DNA of 64,000 bases from Pseudomonadota bacterium. GTDB lineage: Bacteria > Pseudomonadota > Alphaproteobacteria > Rhizobiales > Phreatobacteraceae. The notes beneath the pieces are model-generated. The model did not search any database, had not been told where the DNA came from, and was given only the letters and a program-made list of their open reading frames with translations. Below are positions 46,015-54,049 of this stretch, piece by piece (positions within the stretch are counted from its first letter, which is position 1; each line of letters starts with the position of its first letter). The translations under genes and the position numbers were made by a program. The DNA is taken from contig JAIUOO010000005.1 in NCBI GenBank assembly GCA_020161695.1, positions 124,001 through 188,000 of the forward strand. Reading direction: 5' to 3'.

Positions 46015-46187
46015 GGACGACAGATGTTCCGGCCGGTGTCAGGGGTCTGCACCATGACGCCGGCATCCTTCGCCACCGTTGCGGCGGCGCCGCTCAGTGT
46101 TTCCTTGGTTTCCGTTTTTCGCCCCGCGCTGCCCGGCCGACGAAGCAACTGAAACACGGTGCCCCTCGCGGCGACATCGAACCGCAT
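46011..46187 (-). other. Possible small ORF coupled to the globin gene
   Basis: A 58-codon frame (MRFDVAARGTVFQLLRRPGS...) starts at ATG 46187 and ends in TGA overlapping the globin ATG in the ATGA style. That overlap is the only support: there is no clear ribosome binding site and I do not recognise the protein. The rest of the 46015-46324 gap holds GC-rich sequence including a run CGGCCCGCTGGCGGGCGGGC, and no further gene that I can support. Confidence 0.25.
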
Positions 46188-46324
46188 GACGGGCGGGCGC
46201 ACGGTCGCCGGTCAGGGGAGACGAGTATTCAATGCGTGCCTGCGACCCATTGTGCCCGATAGAGGGGCCGGCCCGCTGGCGGGCGGGCCGCGGGGCGCGG
46301 CGCTCCAGCTCAACCCCCGTCGGG

Positions 46325-47053
46325 TCAGACCGCGTCCGGGCTGGCCGTGTCCTTGGCTTCGCTGGCAACCTCGGGGCCGTGATTCGGCAGGTCGAAGACG
46401 TAGCCGTGGCCCCTGACGGTGCGGATCGCCTCGGTGTCGAGCTTGCGGCGCAGCCGCGCGATGCGCGAATCGATCGCCCGGTCGAAGGCTTCCTCGTCCT
46501 CGGCCGGCGCGCGCTCCATGATCTCCTCGCGCGTCAGCACCTTGCCGGGATTGTCGGCGAAGGCGCGGATCAGCGCGACCTCGCCGGCCGACAGGCGGTC
46601 GGTCGAGCCGTCGGCCTTGAGGATGCGGGCTGCCACCAGATCGACGGAAGCGGTCTCGAACACCACGAGGTTGCGGCGGCGCCCCAGCCGGCGCTGCAGG
46701 ATGCCGGCGACGCGGGCGGCGAGCTCGCGCAGCTCGACCGGCTTCTGCACATAGTCCTCGGCCCCCAGTTCCAGCCCGAGCACCCGGTCCACGGGGTCGG
46801 GATTGCCGGTCAGAACCAGCACGGCGATGTCGCTGGCAAGGTCGGTGCGAATCAGGATGTCGATGCCACCCTCGCCGGGCAGTCCGAGGTCGAGGATGAT
46901 CAGGTCCGGCTTCTCGCGGGCGAGATAGGGCTCAAGCTCCCACGCCGCCTTCAGGCAGTCGACGTCGTAGCCGAGATCGGTCAGGTATTCCTTGACCGCG
47001 TCGGACCAGTCCGGTTCGTCGTCGAGCACCGCGATGCGGCCGCGCCTCGCCAT
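46325..47053 (-). CDS. OmpR-family response regulator
   Basis: 242 residues. Receiver: acidic pair LDDEPDW, Asp55 in LIILDLGLPGEGG, Lys in VQKPVELRELAARV. Winged-helix effector from ~140 (DRLSAGEVALIRAFADNPGK, AIDSRIARLRRKL, TVRGHGYVFDLP). A ~15-residue tail follows. Divergent from the regulator at 47164 with 110 bp between starts. Which kinase phosphorylates it is not evident; one of the adjacent hybrid kinases is a natural candidate. Confidence 0.92.
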   Translation of the reverse strand: MARRGRIAVLDDEPDWSDAVKEYLTDLGYDVDCLKAAWELEPYLAREKPDLIILDLGLPGEGGIDILIRTDLASDIAVLVLTGNPDPVDRVLGLELGAEDYVQKPVELRELAARVAGILQRRLGRRRNLVVFETASVDLVAARILKADGSTDRLSAGEVALIRAFADNPGKVLTREEIMERAPAEDEEAFDRAIDSRIARLRRKLDTEAIRTVRGHGYVFDLPNHGPEVASEAKDTASPDAV

Positions 47054-47163
47054 CGGTCAGCCTTTCGATATTGCGTCGCGCCGCTTGCTTCCGCGCGCGA
47101 GTTCCATCCTAGTTCGTGGCCGCATCTGCTGTCACCCTCGCTTGAAACACAAGGGCATCTGGC

Positions 47164-47886
47164 ATGAAGACGACGGTCGCTATCGTCGACGACGAGGAAC
47201 ATCTGCGCGAGGCTGTCGGCGAATACCTGGAGCTGCAGGGCTTCGAGGTCCTGAGCTTCCGCAATGCCCAGGCATTCCGCGAAGAGGGCGCCGGCAAGGC
47301 GATCGACGTGGCGGTCCTCGATGTCGCCATGCCCGGCGAGGACGGCCTCTCGCTCGCCCGTTTCATCCGCAAGTCCGGTTCGACCGGCATCATCATGGCG
47401 ACCGCCGCCGGGCGCCCGATCGACCGCATCGTCGGTCTCGAGATCGGCGCGGACGACTACCTGGTGAAGCCCTACGAGCTGCGCGAGCTGCTCGCCCGCA
47501 TCAAGAGCGTGCTACGCCGCGTGAAGGCGGCTCCCCCGGCTGGACAGGCGGCGCCGGCAGCGGCGCCCGAGAGCCGCAGCCTGCGTTTCGGCACGCTGGT
47601 CCTCGACCTCGACGCACGGCGGCTGGTCGATGGCTCCGGCGGCCCGATCGAACTGACTGCGATGGAATTCGATCTCCTGCAGGCGCTGGCGACCCGGCCG
47701 AACCGGGTGCTGTCCCGCGGCCAGCTCCAGGAATTCGCCCATGGCAGGACGGTGGACGAAAGCGACCGCTCCATCGACATCCGCGTCACGCGCCTGCGCA
47801 AGAAGATCGAGCCGGATCCCGAACACCCGCGCTTCATCAAGACGGTGCGCGGCGAGGGCTACGTCTTCGTTCCCGGCGGAGGCTGA
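47164..47886 (+). CDS. OmpR-family response regulator paired with kinase 2
   Basis: 240 residues. The receiver has VDDEEHLREA, Asp53 in VAVLDVAMPGEDG, and Lys in LVKPYELRELLAR. An Ala/Pro linker (~120-138) leads to the winged helix (ELTAMEFDLLQALATRPNRV, then RVTRLRKKIEP and FIKTVRGEGYVFVP). It precedes the hybrid kinase gene by 3 bp, so the two are almost certainly a cognate pair. Confidence 0.93.
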   Translation: MKTTVAIVDDEEHLREAVGEYLELQGFEVLSFRNAQAFREEGAGKAIDVAVLDVAMPGEDGLSLARFIRKSGSTGIIMATAAGRPIDRIVGLEIGADDYLVKPYELRELLARIKSVLRRVKAAPPAGQAAPAAAPESRSLRFGTLVLDLDARRLVDGSGGPIELTAMEFDLLQALATRPNRVLSRGQLQEFAHGRTVDESDRSIDIRVTRLRKKIEPDPEHPRFIKTVRGEGYVFVPGGG

Positions 47887-47889
47887 TCC

Positions 47890-49869
47890 GTGGCGGAAGC
47901 CGAGCAGCTCATCGATTCCGCGCCGGCGGTTCCGTTCGGCCGGCTGTTCGAGGACAGCATGGTCGCGCCAGACGGCCAGCTCGACCCAACCGTTCTTGGC
48001 CGCCTGTTCGAGGCCATGCCGATGCGCGTCACCGCGCTCGATGCCGGCCAGCGCTTCGTCTTCGCCAACAGCGAGACGCTGGCCATGCTGGGCAAGCGCT
48101 CGGACGAGGTTGTCGGGCACACCGTGCGCGAGGTGTTCGGCGCCGCCGTCGACGAGCGCAGCAAGGTCTTCGAGGCAAGGCTCGCGAAAGGCGAGGTCGT
48201 CCGCTGGGCCGACTGGGTCGTCTATGCCAACGGCCAGCGGCGCTATGTGGAACATCTCTATTCGCCGTGCTTCGGCCAGATCGGCGAACTGATCGGCTAT
48301 ATCAGCTTCGTTCGCGACACGACCGATCTGAAGGAGCGCGAGGAAGCGCTGGAGGCGCGGATCGCCGCGCTCAACATTGCCGAAACCATCAATACCGCGA
48401 TCATCAAGACCTCGGTCGACCCGATCATGGTTGTCGACGAGGGCGGCGTCCTGATCGATCTCAACCCCGCCGCCATGGCGACCTTCGGCTATTCGCGCGC
48501 CCATGCGGTCGGCCGCCCCATCGCGGAGCTGATCATCCCGCCGCACCTGCGCGAGAGCCACACGCAGGGCATGGCCCGCTATACCGCGACCGGCATGAGC
48601 CGCATCCTCGACCAGCGCATCACGGTCGATGCCAATCGGGCCGACGGCACGATCATCCCGATCGAACTCACGATTTCGGAAATCCGGCTGCCGCAACGGC
48701 GCGTGTTCACCGCCCACCTGCGCGATCTCTCGTCGGTACGCGAGGCCGAACGGCAGCTCGAACAGCAGCGCGAACGGCTGCACCAGGCCGAAAAATTATC
48801 CGCCATGGGCTCACTTCTGGCCGGCGTCGCCCACGAGCTCAACAACCCGCTGGCGATCCTCGTCGCGCAATCGACCCTGCTCATGGAGACCGCGTCCAGC
48901 GATGCCCAGAAGCGCCGCGCCGAGCGCATCCATGCCGCCGCCGAGCGATCCGGCCGGATCGTCAAGAGCTTCCTCGCCATGGCACGCCAGCGGCCGGAGA
49001 AGCGCGAACCGACCAGCCTCAACGCGCTGGTCAAGGCATCGACCGAGATGCTCGCCTACGGACTGCGCACCCACGGCGTCGAACTCGCGCTCGACCTCGA
49101 CGAGCGGTTGCCGGCGATCGTCGCCGACCAGGATTTCCTCGGCCAGGTCGTCGCCAACCTGATCATCAACGCCCAGCACGCACTGGCGGAGCGCCCCGAT
49201 CCCCGCCGGATCGTCGTCTCGACCCGGAACGAGGGCCGCCGCGCCGTGCTCCAGATCGCCGACAACGGGCCGGGCGTACCCGCGCAGCTCGCCGAGCGCA
49301 TCTTCGAACCCTATTTCACCACCAAGCCCGCGGGCGTCGGCACCGGTATCGGCCTGTCCATCTGCAAGACCGTGGTGGAATCGCATGGCGGTACGATCAG
49401 CCATGCCGCCGCCCCCGGCGGCGGCGCGATCTTCACCGTCTCCCTGCCTGCCGCCTCCGGCGGACAGGCGGAGGAGCCCGTGCCCGCCACCACCGAGGCC
49501 GATGGCCTGTCCATCCTTGTGGTCGACGACGAGGCCGACGTGCGCGAGGGGCTCGCCGAAATGCTCGAACTGCTCGGCCACCGGGTCCTTCCCGCCCAGA
49601 CAGCCCGCGAAGCGCTGGAGGGCGGCGGTGCGGAAGCGGCCGATCTGGTCTTCGTCGATCTCAGGATGCCCGGCATCGATGGCCTGCGTTTCCGCGATGC
49701 CGTGGTCGCGCGCAATCCCAGGCTCGCCGACCGCGTCATCATTATGACCGGCGACGCGGTCGAGGGGCCCGGCGCGGTGGAGCGTCATGGCGGCGAGGGG
49801 CGCATTCCCATCATGGAAAAGCCGTTCACGCTGGCCGACGTGCGCGATGCCCTCGCGGCCTTCGCCTGA
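47890..49869 (+). CDS. Cytoplasmic hybrid histidine kinase with two PAS domains (kinase 2)
   Basis: 659 residues from a GTG start three bases after the regulator's stop. No transmembrane helices, unlike its paralogue at 43296. Two PAS domains (PMRVTALDAGQRFVFANSET; TSVDPIMVVDEGGVLIDLNP) are followed by HisKA with His315 in GVAHELNNPLAILV. The ATPase domain is DNGPGVPAQLAERI and GVGTGIGLSICKTVVE, and a receiver has Asp590 in VFVDLRMPGIDG. The C-terminal receivers of both kinases imply a phosphorelay needing a histidine-phosphotransfer protein not found here. The GANTC array starts 10 bp after its stop codon. Confidence 0.93.
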   Translation: MAEAEQLIDSAPAVPFGRLFEDSMVAPDGQLDPTVLGRLFEAMPMRVTALDAGQRFVFANSETLAMLGKRSDEVVGHTVREVFGAAVDERSKVFEARLAKGEVVRWADWVVYANGQRRYVEHLYSPCFGQIGELIGYISFVRDTTDLKEREEALEARIAALNIAETINTAIIKTSVDPIMVVDEGGVLIDLNPAAMATFGYSRAHAVGRPIAELIIPPHLRESHTQGMARYTATGMSRILDQRITVDANRADGTIIPIELTISEIRLPQRRVFTAHLRDLSSVREAERQLEQQRERLHQAEKLSAMGSLLAGVAHELNNPLAILVAQSTLLMETASSDAQKRRAERIHAAAERSGRIVKSFLAMARQRPEKREPTSLNALVKASTEMLAYGLRTHGVELALDLDERLPAIVADQDFLGQVVANLIINAQHALAERPDPRRIVVSTRNEGRRAVLQIADNGPGVPAQLAERIFEPYFTTKPAGVGTGIGLSICKTVVESHGGTISHAAAPGGGAIFTVSLPAASGGQAEEPVPATTEADGLSILVVDDEADVREGLAEMLELLGHRVLPAQTAREALEGGGAEAADLVFVDLRMPGIDGLRFRDAVVARNPRLADRVIIMTGDAVEGPGAVERHGGEGRIPIMEKPFTLADVRDALAAFA

Positions 49870-49878
49870 TCGTCGCTT

Positions 49879-50157
49879 GAGTCTTCGCGAAAGCCCCGGA
49901 GTCGAGGCATCGCCGCAGTGAGTCTCCGCGCAGGCCGCCTGAATCGAGAGGATCGACGGCGGGCGCGTCGCATGCATGTCCCGGCGGCCGGTAAGAATTC
50001 GTTTACCGAAATGACTCGCGGCGAATTCCGATTGACTCGACACCTTGCGATCAGGACTCGGCTAGTAGCCCACTAGACTCTCAACCACCATATCTTGTCG
50101 TGAACGAATCAGGATTCGCCGCGAGTCAGCGATTCGGCCCCGATTCGTTCCAGACTC
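49879..50157. repeat. Phased array of 14 GANTC (CcrM-type) sites in an intergenic region
   Basis: GANTC sites start at 49879, 49899, 49920, 49941, 50013, 50034, 50055, 50076, 50106, 50113, 50123, 50131, 50142 and 50153. The first four are spaced 20/21/21 bp and the next four 21/21/21 bp, i.e. two helical turns, while the spacers differ in sequence. The two blocks are mirror images about position ~49979: block A reads GAGTC x3 plus GAATC, and block B reads GACTC x4 on the top strand. The last six are packed 7-11 bp apart, with GATTCGTTCCA/GACTCGTTCCA repeated in tandem. Random expectation is about one site. The stretch fills most of the 368-bp gap before the helicase gene. GANTC is the CcrM methylation site in this class, and GcrA responds to its methylation. 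Confidence 0.9.
49989..50008. repeat. Inverted repeat between the two mirrored GANTC blocks
   Basis: CGGTAA (49989-49994) and TTACCG (50003-50008) are perfect complements around an eight-base loop that contains GAATTC. It lies in the 67-bp GANTC-free spacer of the array, off-centre by about 20 bp from the symmetry point. The preceding ATGCAT palindrome (49972-49977) is nearer to the centre. Both could be protein sites belonging to the same element. Confidence 0.4.
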
Positions 50158-50237
50158 GTTCCAGGCGTGAACGAGCGCGCTGGCCGATACCGAAATGTCA
50201 CGCACGTCCCGTGCCGGCGTGATACACAAGGTTCCGA

Positions 50238-53200
50238 ATGACCCTGTCGCTTCCGCCACTACCCCCCGCCCTCCGCGGGCGTGGGGTAACCGCAGTCCTC
50301 GGCCCGACCAATACGGGCAAGACCACGCTCGCCATCGAGCGGATGCTGGCCCATCCCTCGGGCCTGATCGGACTGCCGTTGCGGCTCCTTGCCCGCGAGG
50401 TCTACGCCAAGCTGGTCGCCCGTGCCGGCGAGGGCGCTGTCGCGCTGGTCACCGGCGAGGAAAAGATCAAGCCGCCCGGCGCGCGCTACTGGGTCGCGAC
50501 CGTCGAGGCCATGCCGCTCGACATCGACGTGTCCTTCCTCGCCATCGACGAGATCCAGATTGCCGGCGACCTCGAGCGCGGCCACGTTTTCACCGACCGC
50601 ATCCTCAACCGGCGCGGGCGTGACGAGACCATGCTGCTCGGGGCCGCCACAATGCGCGGGCTGATCGAGAAGCTCATTCCCGGCGCCAATATCGTCACGC
50701 GGCCGCGCTTCTCGAATCTGATGTTCGCGGGCGAGAAGAAGCTCACCCGCCTGCCGCGCCGCTCGGCCATCGTCGCTTTCTCGGCCGATGAGGTCTATGC
50801 GATCGCCGAGCTGATCCGCCGTCAGCGCGGCGGCGCCGCCGTGGTGCTCGGAGCGCTGTCGCCGCGCACCCGAAACGCGCAGGTCGAGATCTACCAGTCC
50901 GGCGATGTCGACTATCTCATCGCCACCGATGCCATCGGCATGGGCCTCAACCTCGATGTCGACCACGTCGCCTTCGCCGCCGATCGCAAGTTCGACGGCT
51001 ACCAGTTCCGCCGGCTGAACCCGGTCGAGTTCGCGCAGATCGCCGGGCGCGCCGGGCGCTCCAATCGCGACGGCACATTCGGCACGACGGGCCGCTGCCC
51101 GCCGCTTGAGGATGATCTCGTTCAGGCTCTGGAGAGCCATTCATTCGACGGCGTGAAGATGCTGCAATGGCGCAACACCCATCTCGACTTCACGTCGGTG
51201 GAAACGCTGCTCGCCAGCCTCGATGTGGTGCCGACCGAACCGGGCCTGACCCGCTCGCCCATCGCGGTCGACCAGCGGGTTCTGGAACTGGCGCTGAGGG
51301 ACGAGGATGTCAGGGCGCGCGCAAGGGGCCGCGAAGCGGTGTCCAAGCTCTGGGACGCCTGCCTGATGCCCGACTATCGCCGGATCTCGCCGGCGAGCCA
51401 TACCGAGCTGGTCACCGCGCTCTACAGCCACCTCACCGGCCGGAAGGGGCGCATCCCCTCCGACTGGATCGCCACCCAGGTCGCCATCGCCGACCGCACC
51501 GATGGCGACATCGATACGCTGTCCAACCGGATCGCCCACATCCGGACCTGGACCTTCGCAGCCAACCGGCCGGACTGGGTCGACGACCCCGTCCACTGGC
51601 AGGCAGAGACACGCCGGGTGGAGGACATTTTGTCCGATGCTCTTCATGAACGCTTGACGCAGCGCTTCGTCGATCGCAGGACGAGCGTGCTGATGCGTCG
51701 CCTAAGGGAAAACACCATGCTCGAGGCCGAGATCACCAAGACCGGCGACGTGACCGTCGAGGGCCAGCATGTCGGCCGGCTCGAGGGCTTCCGCTTCGCC
51801 CCCGACCCGCAGGCCGGCGACGGCGAGGCCGGACGCGCCCTGCGCTCAGCCGCCTCCAGGGCGCTGGCGAGCGAGATCGACTCCCGCGCCGAGAAACTGT
51901 CGTCCTCCGGCGACGAGGCCTTCATCCTGTCGAATGACGGCACGATCCGCTGGCACGGCGAGGCCGTCGCCAAGCTCGATGCGGGCGACAAGATCCTCGC
52001 GCCGCGCGTGCGCATCCTCTCCGACGAACATCTGACCGGCGGTCCGCGCGACCAGGTGCAGGCGCGCCTCGACCTCTGGCTCCACGCCCAGATCGAGAAG
52101 CAGCTCGGCCCGGTTCTGGCGCTTGAGAGGTCCGAGGAACTGACCGGCCTTGCCCGCGGCGTCGCCTTCCAGATCGCCGAGGCGCTCGGCGTCGTCGAGC
52201 GGCCGAAGGTCGCCGAGGACGTGAAGCAGCTCGACCAGGAAGCACGGGCCGTGCTGCGCAAGCTCGGCGTGCGCTTCGGCGCCTATCACATCTACCTGCC
52301 CGCCACGCTGAAACCCGCGCCGCGCGCACTGGCGCTGCAGCTCTTCATGCTCAAGCAGGACATGCTGGGCGAGAAGGGCCTGACCGAGCTGCCCGCGCTT
52401 GCCGCCTCGGGCCGCACCTCGATCGCCGTCGACCCCGCGATCAACAAGGATCTCTACCGTCTCGTCGGCTTCCGCGCCCTGGGCGCGCGAGCCGTGCGGG
52501 TCGATATCCTCGAGCGCCTCGCAGACATCATCCGCCCGGCGCTCGCCTGGCGGCCGGGCACCGCGACGCCGGAGCCGGCGGGCCATTTCCCCGGCGGCGG
52601 CTTCACCGCCACCGTCGCCATGACCTCGCTGGTCGGCTGCTCGGGCGAGGACTTCGCTTCCATCCTCAAGGGCCTCGGCTACCGGATGGACAAGCGTCCC
52701 GCGCCGCCGCCGAAGCCGGTGCAGGCTGCTGCACCGGTCGAGACCGAGAACGCCGCTCCGGTCGAGACGGACGTCGCCGACACAGCGGAGCCGGCCGACG
52801 CTGGCGTCATCGTCGACACGGTGGAGGAGGCGGTGGCCGCCGACGCCCTGCCGCCGGAGCCGATCGCCGAAGCTCTCACTGCGGATGCGGAAACGCTGGC
52901 CGCACAGCCCGCGCCCGAAACGCCCGTCGCGGCCGAACCGGTTGCGCCCGCCTTCGAGGCACCGGCCCTGTCCGAGCCGGTCGCTGCCGACGGGCAGGCG
53001 CCGGCAGAAGCGCCGGCCGAGGTTGCGGAGATGGCGGCGGACGCCAGCACGGAGCCGAACGTCGAGGCTGCCGCTGCCGAGCCGGCCATGGTCGAGGTCT
53101 GGCGTCCCGGCGGCCGGATGGATGGCGAGCGGCCTCAGCGCCGCGACTTCCGCAAGGGCGGCGATCGCGGCGGCGAACAGGGGCAGCGGCGCGATCATCG

Positions 53201-53555
53201 CCCGCGTCACGGTCAGCCGCGCGATGGGCAGCGCCATGGCCAGCCGCGCGACGGCCAGCCGGGCGGCGAGAACCGTGCCGACCGCGCGCCCCGAGAGGGT
53301 GCTCCGGAAGGCGAGCGCCGCGAGGGCGGCCGCCCGCCGCGCCGCGACTTCTCCAAGTTCAAGGACTTCCGGGGCAAGGATTCGCGCGGCAAGGGCGATG
53401 GCGAGCGCCGGGACCGGCCGCAGCGCGAGGAACGCGCCGACTTCCGCGGACCCCGCCCGCAGGACCGGGCCCCGCGCAAGGAGCGCGAGCCCGACCCGAA
53501 CTCGCCCTTCGCCAAGCTCGCGGCGCTGAAGGACGCCATGACCAAGAAGCCGTGA
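50238..53555 (+). CDS. SUV3-like ATP-dependent RNA helicase with long basic low-complexity tail
   Basis: 1105 residues. Walker A is GPTNTGKTTLAIERMLAHP; the DEXD-like motif is LAIDEIQIAGDLERG; motif III region LLGAATMRGLIEKL; motif VI region QIAGRAGRSNRDGTFG. This is the Suv3/YpgH-type Ski2-like family, common in alphaproteobacteria. Residues ~820-960 are Ala/Glu/Pro-rich and acidic; ~960-1085 are Arg/Gly/Asp/Gln-rich with repeated GQ-R-GQP elements, ending KKP. Such a tail is expected to bind RNA or form assemblies. Start ATG 50238 has AAGG upstream. The GANTC array lies directly upstream. Confidence 0.9.
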   Translation: MTLSLPPLPPALRGRGVTAVLGPTNTGKTTLAIERMLAHPSGLIGLPLRLLAREVYAKLVARAGEGAVALVTGEEKIKPPGARYWVATVEAMPLDIDVSFLAIDEIQIAGDLERGHVFTDRILNRRGRDETMLLGAATMRGLIEKLIPGANIVTRPRFSNLMFAGEKKLTRLPRRSAIVAFSADEVYAIAELIRRQRGGAAVVLGALSPRTRNAQVEIYQSGDVDYLIATDAIGMGLNLDVDHVAFAADRKFDGYQFRRLNPVEFAQIAGRAGRSNRDGTFGTTGRCPPLEDDLVQALESHSFDGVKMLQWRNTHLDFTSVETLLASLDVVPTEPGLTRSPIAVDQRVLELALRDEDVRARARGREAVSKLWDACLMPDYRRISPASHTELVTALYSHLTGRKGRIPSDWIATQVAIADRTDGDIDTLSNRIAHIRTWTFAANRPDWVDDPVHWQAETRRVEDILSDALHERLTQRFVDRRTSVLMRRLRENTMLEAEITKTGDVTVEGQHVGRLEGFRFAPDPQAGDGEAGRALRSAASRALASEIDSRAEKLSSSGDEAFILSNDGTIRWHGEAVAKLDAGDKILAPRVRILSDEHLTGGPRDQVQARLDLWLHAQIEKQLGPVLALERSEELTGLARGVAFQIAEALGVVERPKVAEDVKQLDQEARAVLRKLGVRFGAYHIYLPATLKPAPRALALQLFMLKQDMLGEKGLTELPALAASGRTSIAVDPAINKDLYRLVGFRALGARAVRVDILERLADIIRPALAWRPGTATPEPAGHFPGGGFTATVAMTSLVGCSGEDFASILKGLGYRMDKRPAPPPKPVQAAAPVETENAAPVETDVADTAEPADAGVIVDTVEEAVAADALPPEPIAEALTADAETLAAQPAPETPVAAEPVAPAFEAPALSEPVAADGQAPAEAPAEVAEMAADASTEPNVEAAAAEPAMVEVWRPGGRMDGERPQRRDFRKGGDRGGEQGQRRDHRPRHGQPRDGQRHGQPRDGQPGGENRADRAPREGAPEGERREGGRPPRRDFSKFKDFRGKDSRGKGDGERRDRPQREERADFRGPRPQDRAPRKEREPDPNSPFAKLAALKDAMTKKP

Positions 53556-53576
53556 CGCGCTAGCCGCGAGGCATCG

Positions 53577-53957
53577 TTGAACGAGACGGACCGCCTGCGC
53601 ATCGACAAGTGGCTGTGGTTCGCGCGCGTGGTGAAAACACGGAGCGCGGCTGCGAAGCTCTGCGAGGACGGATCGGTCCGGCTCAACGGCGCGAAGGTCG
53701 AGCAGGCCCACAAGCCCGTGCGGCCGGGCGACGTGCTGACGGTGGCGCTCGCCGGCCGGGTCAAGGTGCTGAAGGTTGTCGCGCTGGCCGAACGGCGCGG
53801 CCCCTACAGCGAGGCGCAGCACATCTACGAGGATCTGTCGCCCGAGCCGCTGCGCTTCGACCCGCCTTCCCCCATCGTCGAACGCGATCCCGGCAGCGGC
53901 CGGCCGACCAAGGCCGAGCGGCGCGAGACGGATCGGCTGAAAGGCTGGGACGACTGA
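53577..53957 (+). CDS. S4-domain RNA-binding protein (HslR/Hsp15-like)
   Basis: 126 residues from a TTG start with GAGG five bases upstream. The S4 fold is MNETDRLRIDKWLWFARVVK, TRSAAAKLCEDGSVRLNGAK and the following GDVLTVALAGRVKVLKV. The C terminus is charged (GRPTKAERRETDRLKGWDD). Family members bind stalled 50S-nascent chain complexes or structured RNA. It follows the helicase gene by 21 bp, suggesting an RNA-handling pair. Confidence 0.9.
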   Translation: MNETDRLRIDKWLWFARVVKTRSAAAKLCEDGSVRLNGAKVEQAHKPVRPGDVLTVALAGRVKVLKVVALAERRGPYSEAQHIYEDLSPEPLRFDPPSPIVERDPGSGRPTKAERRETDRLKGWDD

Positions 53958-53996
53958 ACACGTCATCACAGCGATTTCTCTTGCCACGGATGGCCT

Positions 53997-54044
53997 GTTC
54001 GGAATAACGAACGAACTGATTGACGAGAGAAACGCGACCGTTTC
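53997..54044 (+). promoter_or_regulatory. Two inverted repeats in the metX leader
   Basis: GTTCG-GAATAA-CGAAC (53997-54012) and GAAACG-CGAC-CGTTTC (54029-54044) lie in the 92-bp gap between the S4 gene and metX, the second ending 5 bp before the ATG at 54050. They could be operators or translation-blocking hairpins. The metA/metX-associated SAM-II riboswitch consensus is not present, as far as I can see. Confidence 0.35.
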
Positions 54045-54049
54045 GTTCC

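Noticed and set aside
46203..46324. Possible terminator hairpin in GC-rich sequence
   Set aside because: Several overlapping GC stems are possible but none has a T-run; not distinguishable from GC background.
46992..49880. 962-codon plus-strand frame across the regulator and kinase 2 genes
   Set aside because: Arg/Pro/Gly-rich shadow in another frame of two clearly recognised signalling genes.
49879..50157. CRISPR array or iteron-type origin
   Set aside because: Conserved units are only 5 bp and spacers are ~16 bp of unrelated sequence; no cas or rep gene is near. The phased GANTC description fits better.
53958..54049. SAM-II riboswitch upstream of metX
   Set aside because: The conserved pseudoknot sequence elements are not recognisable in the 92-bp gap.
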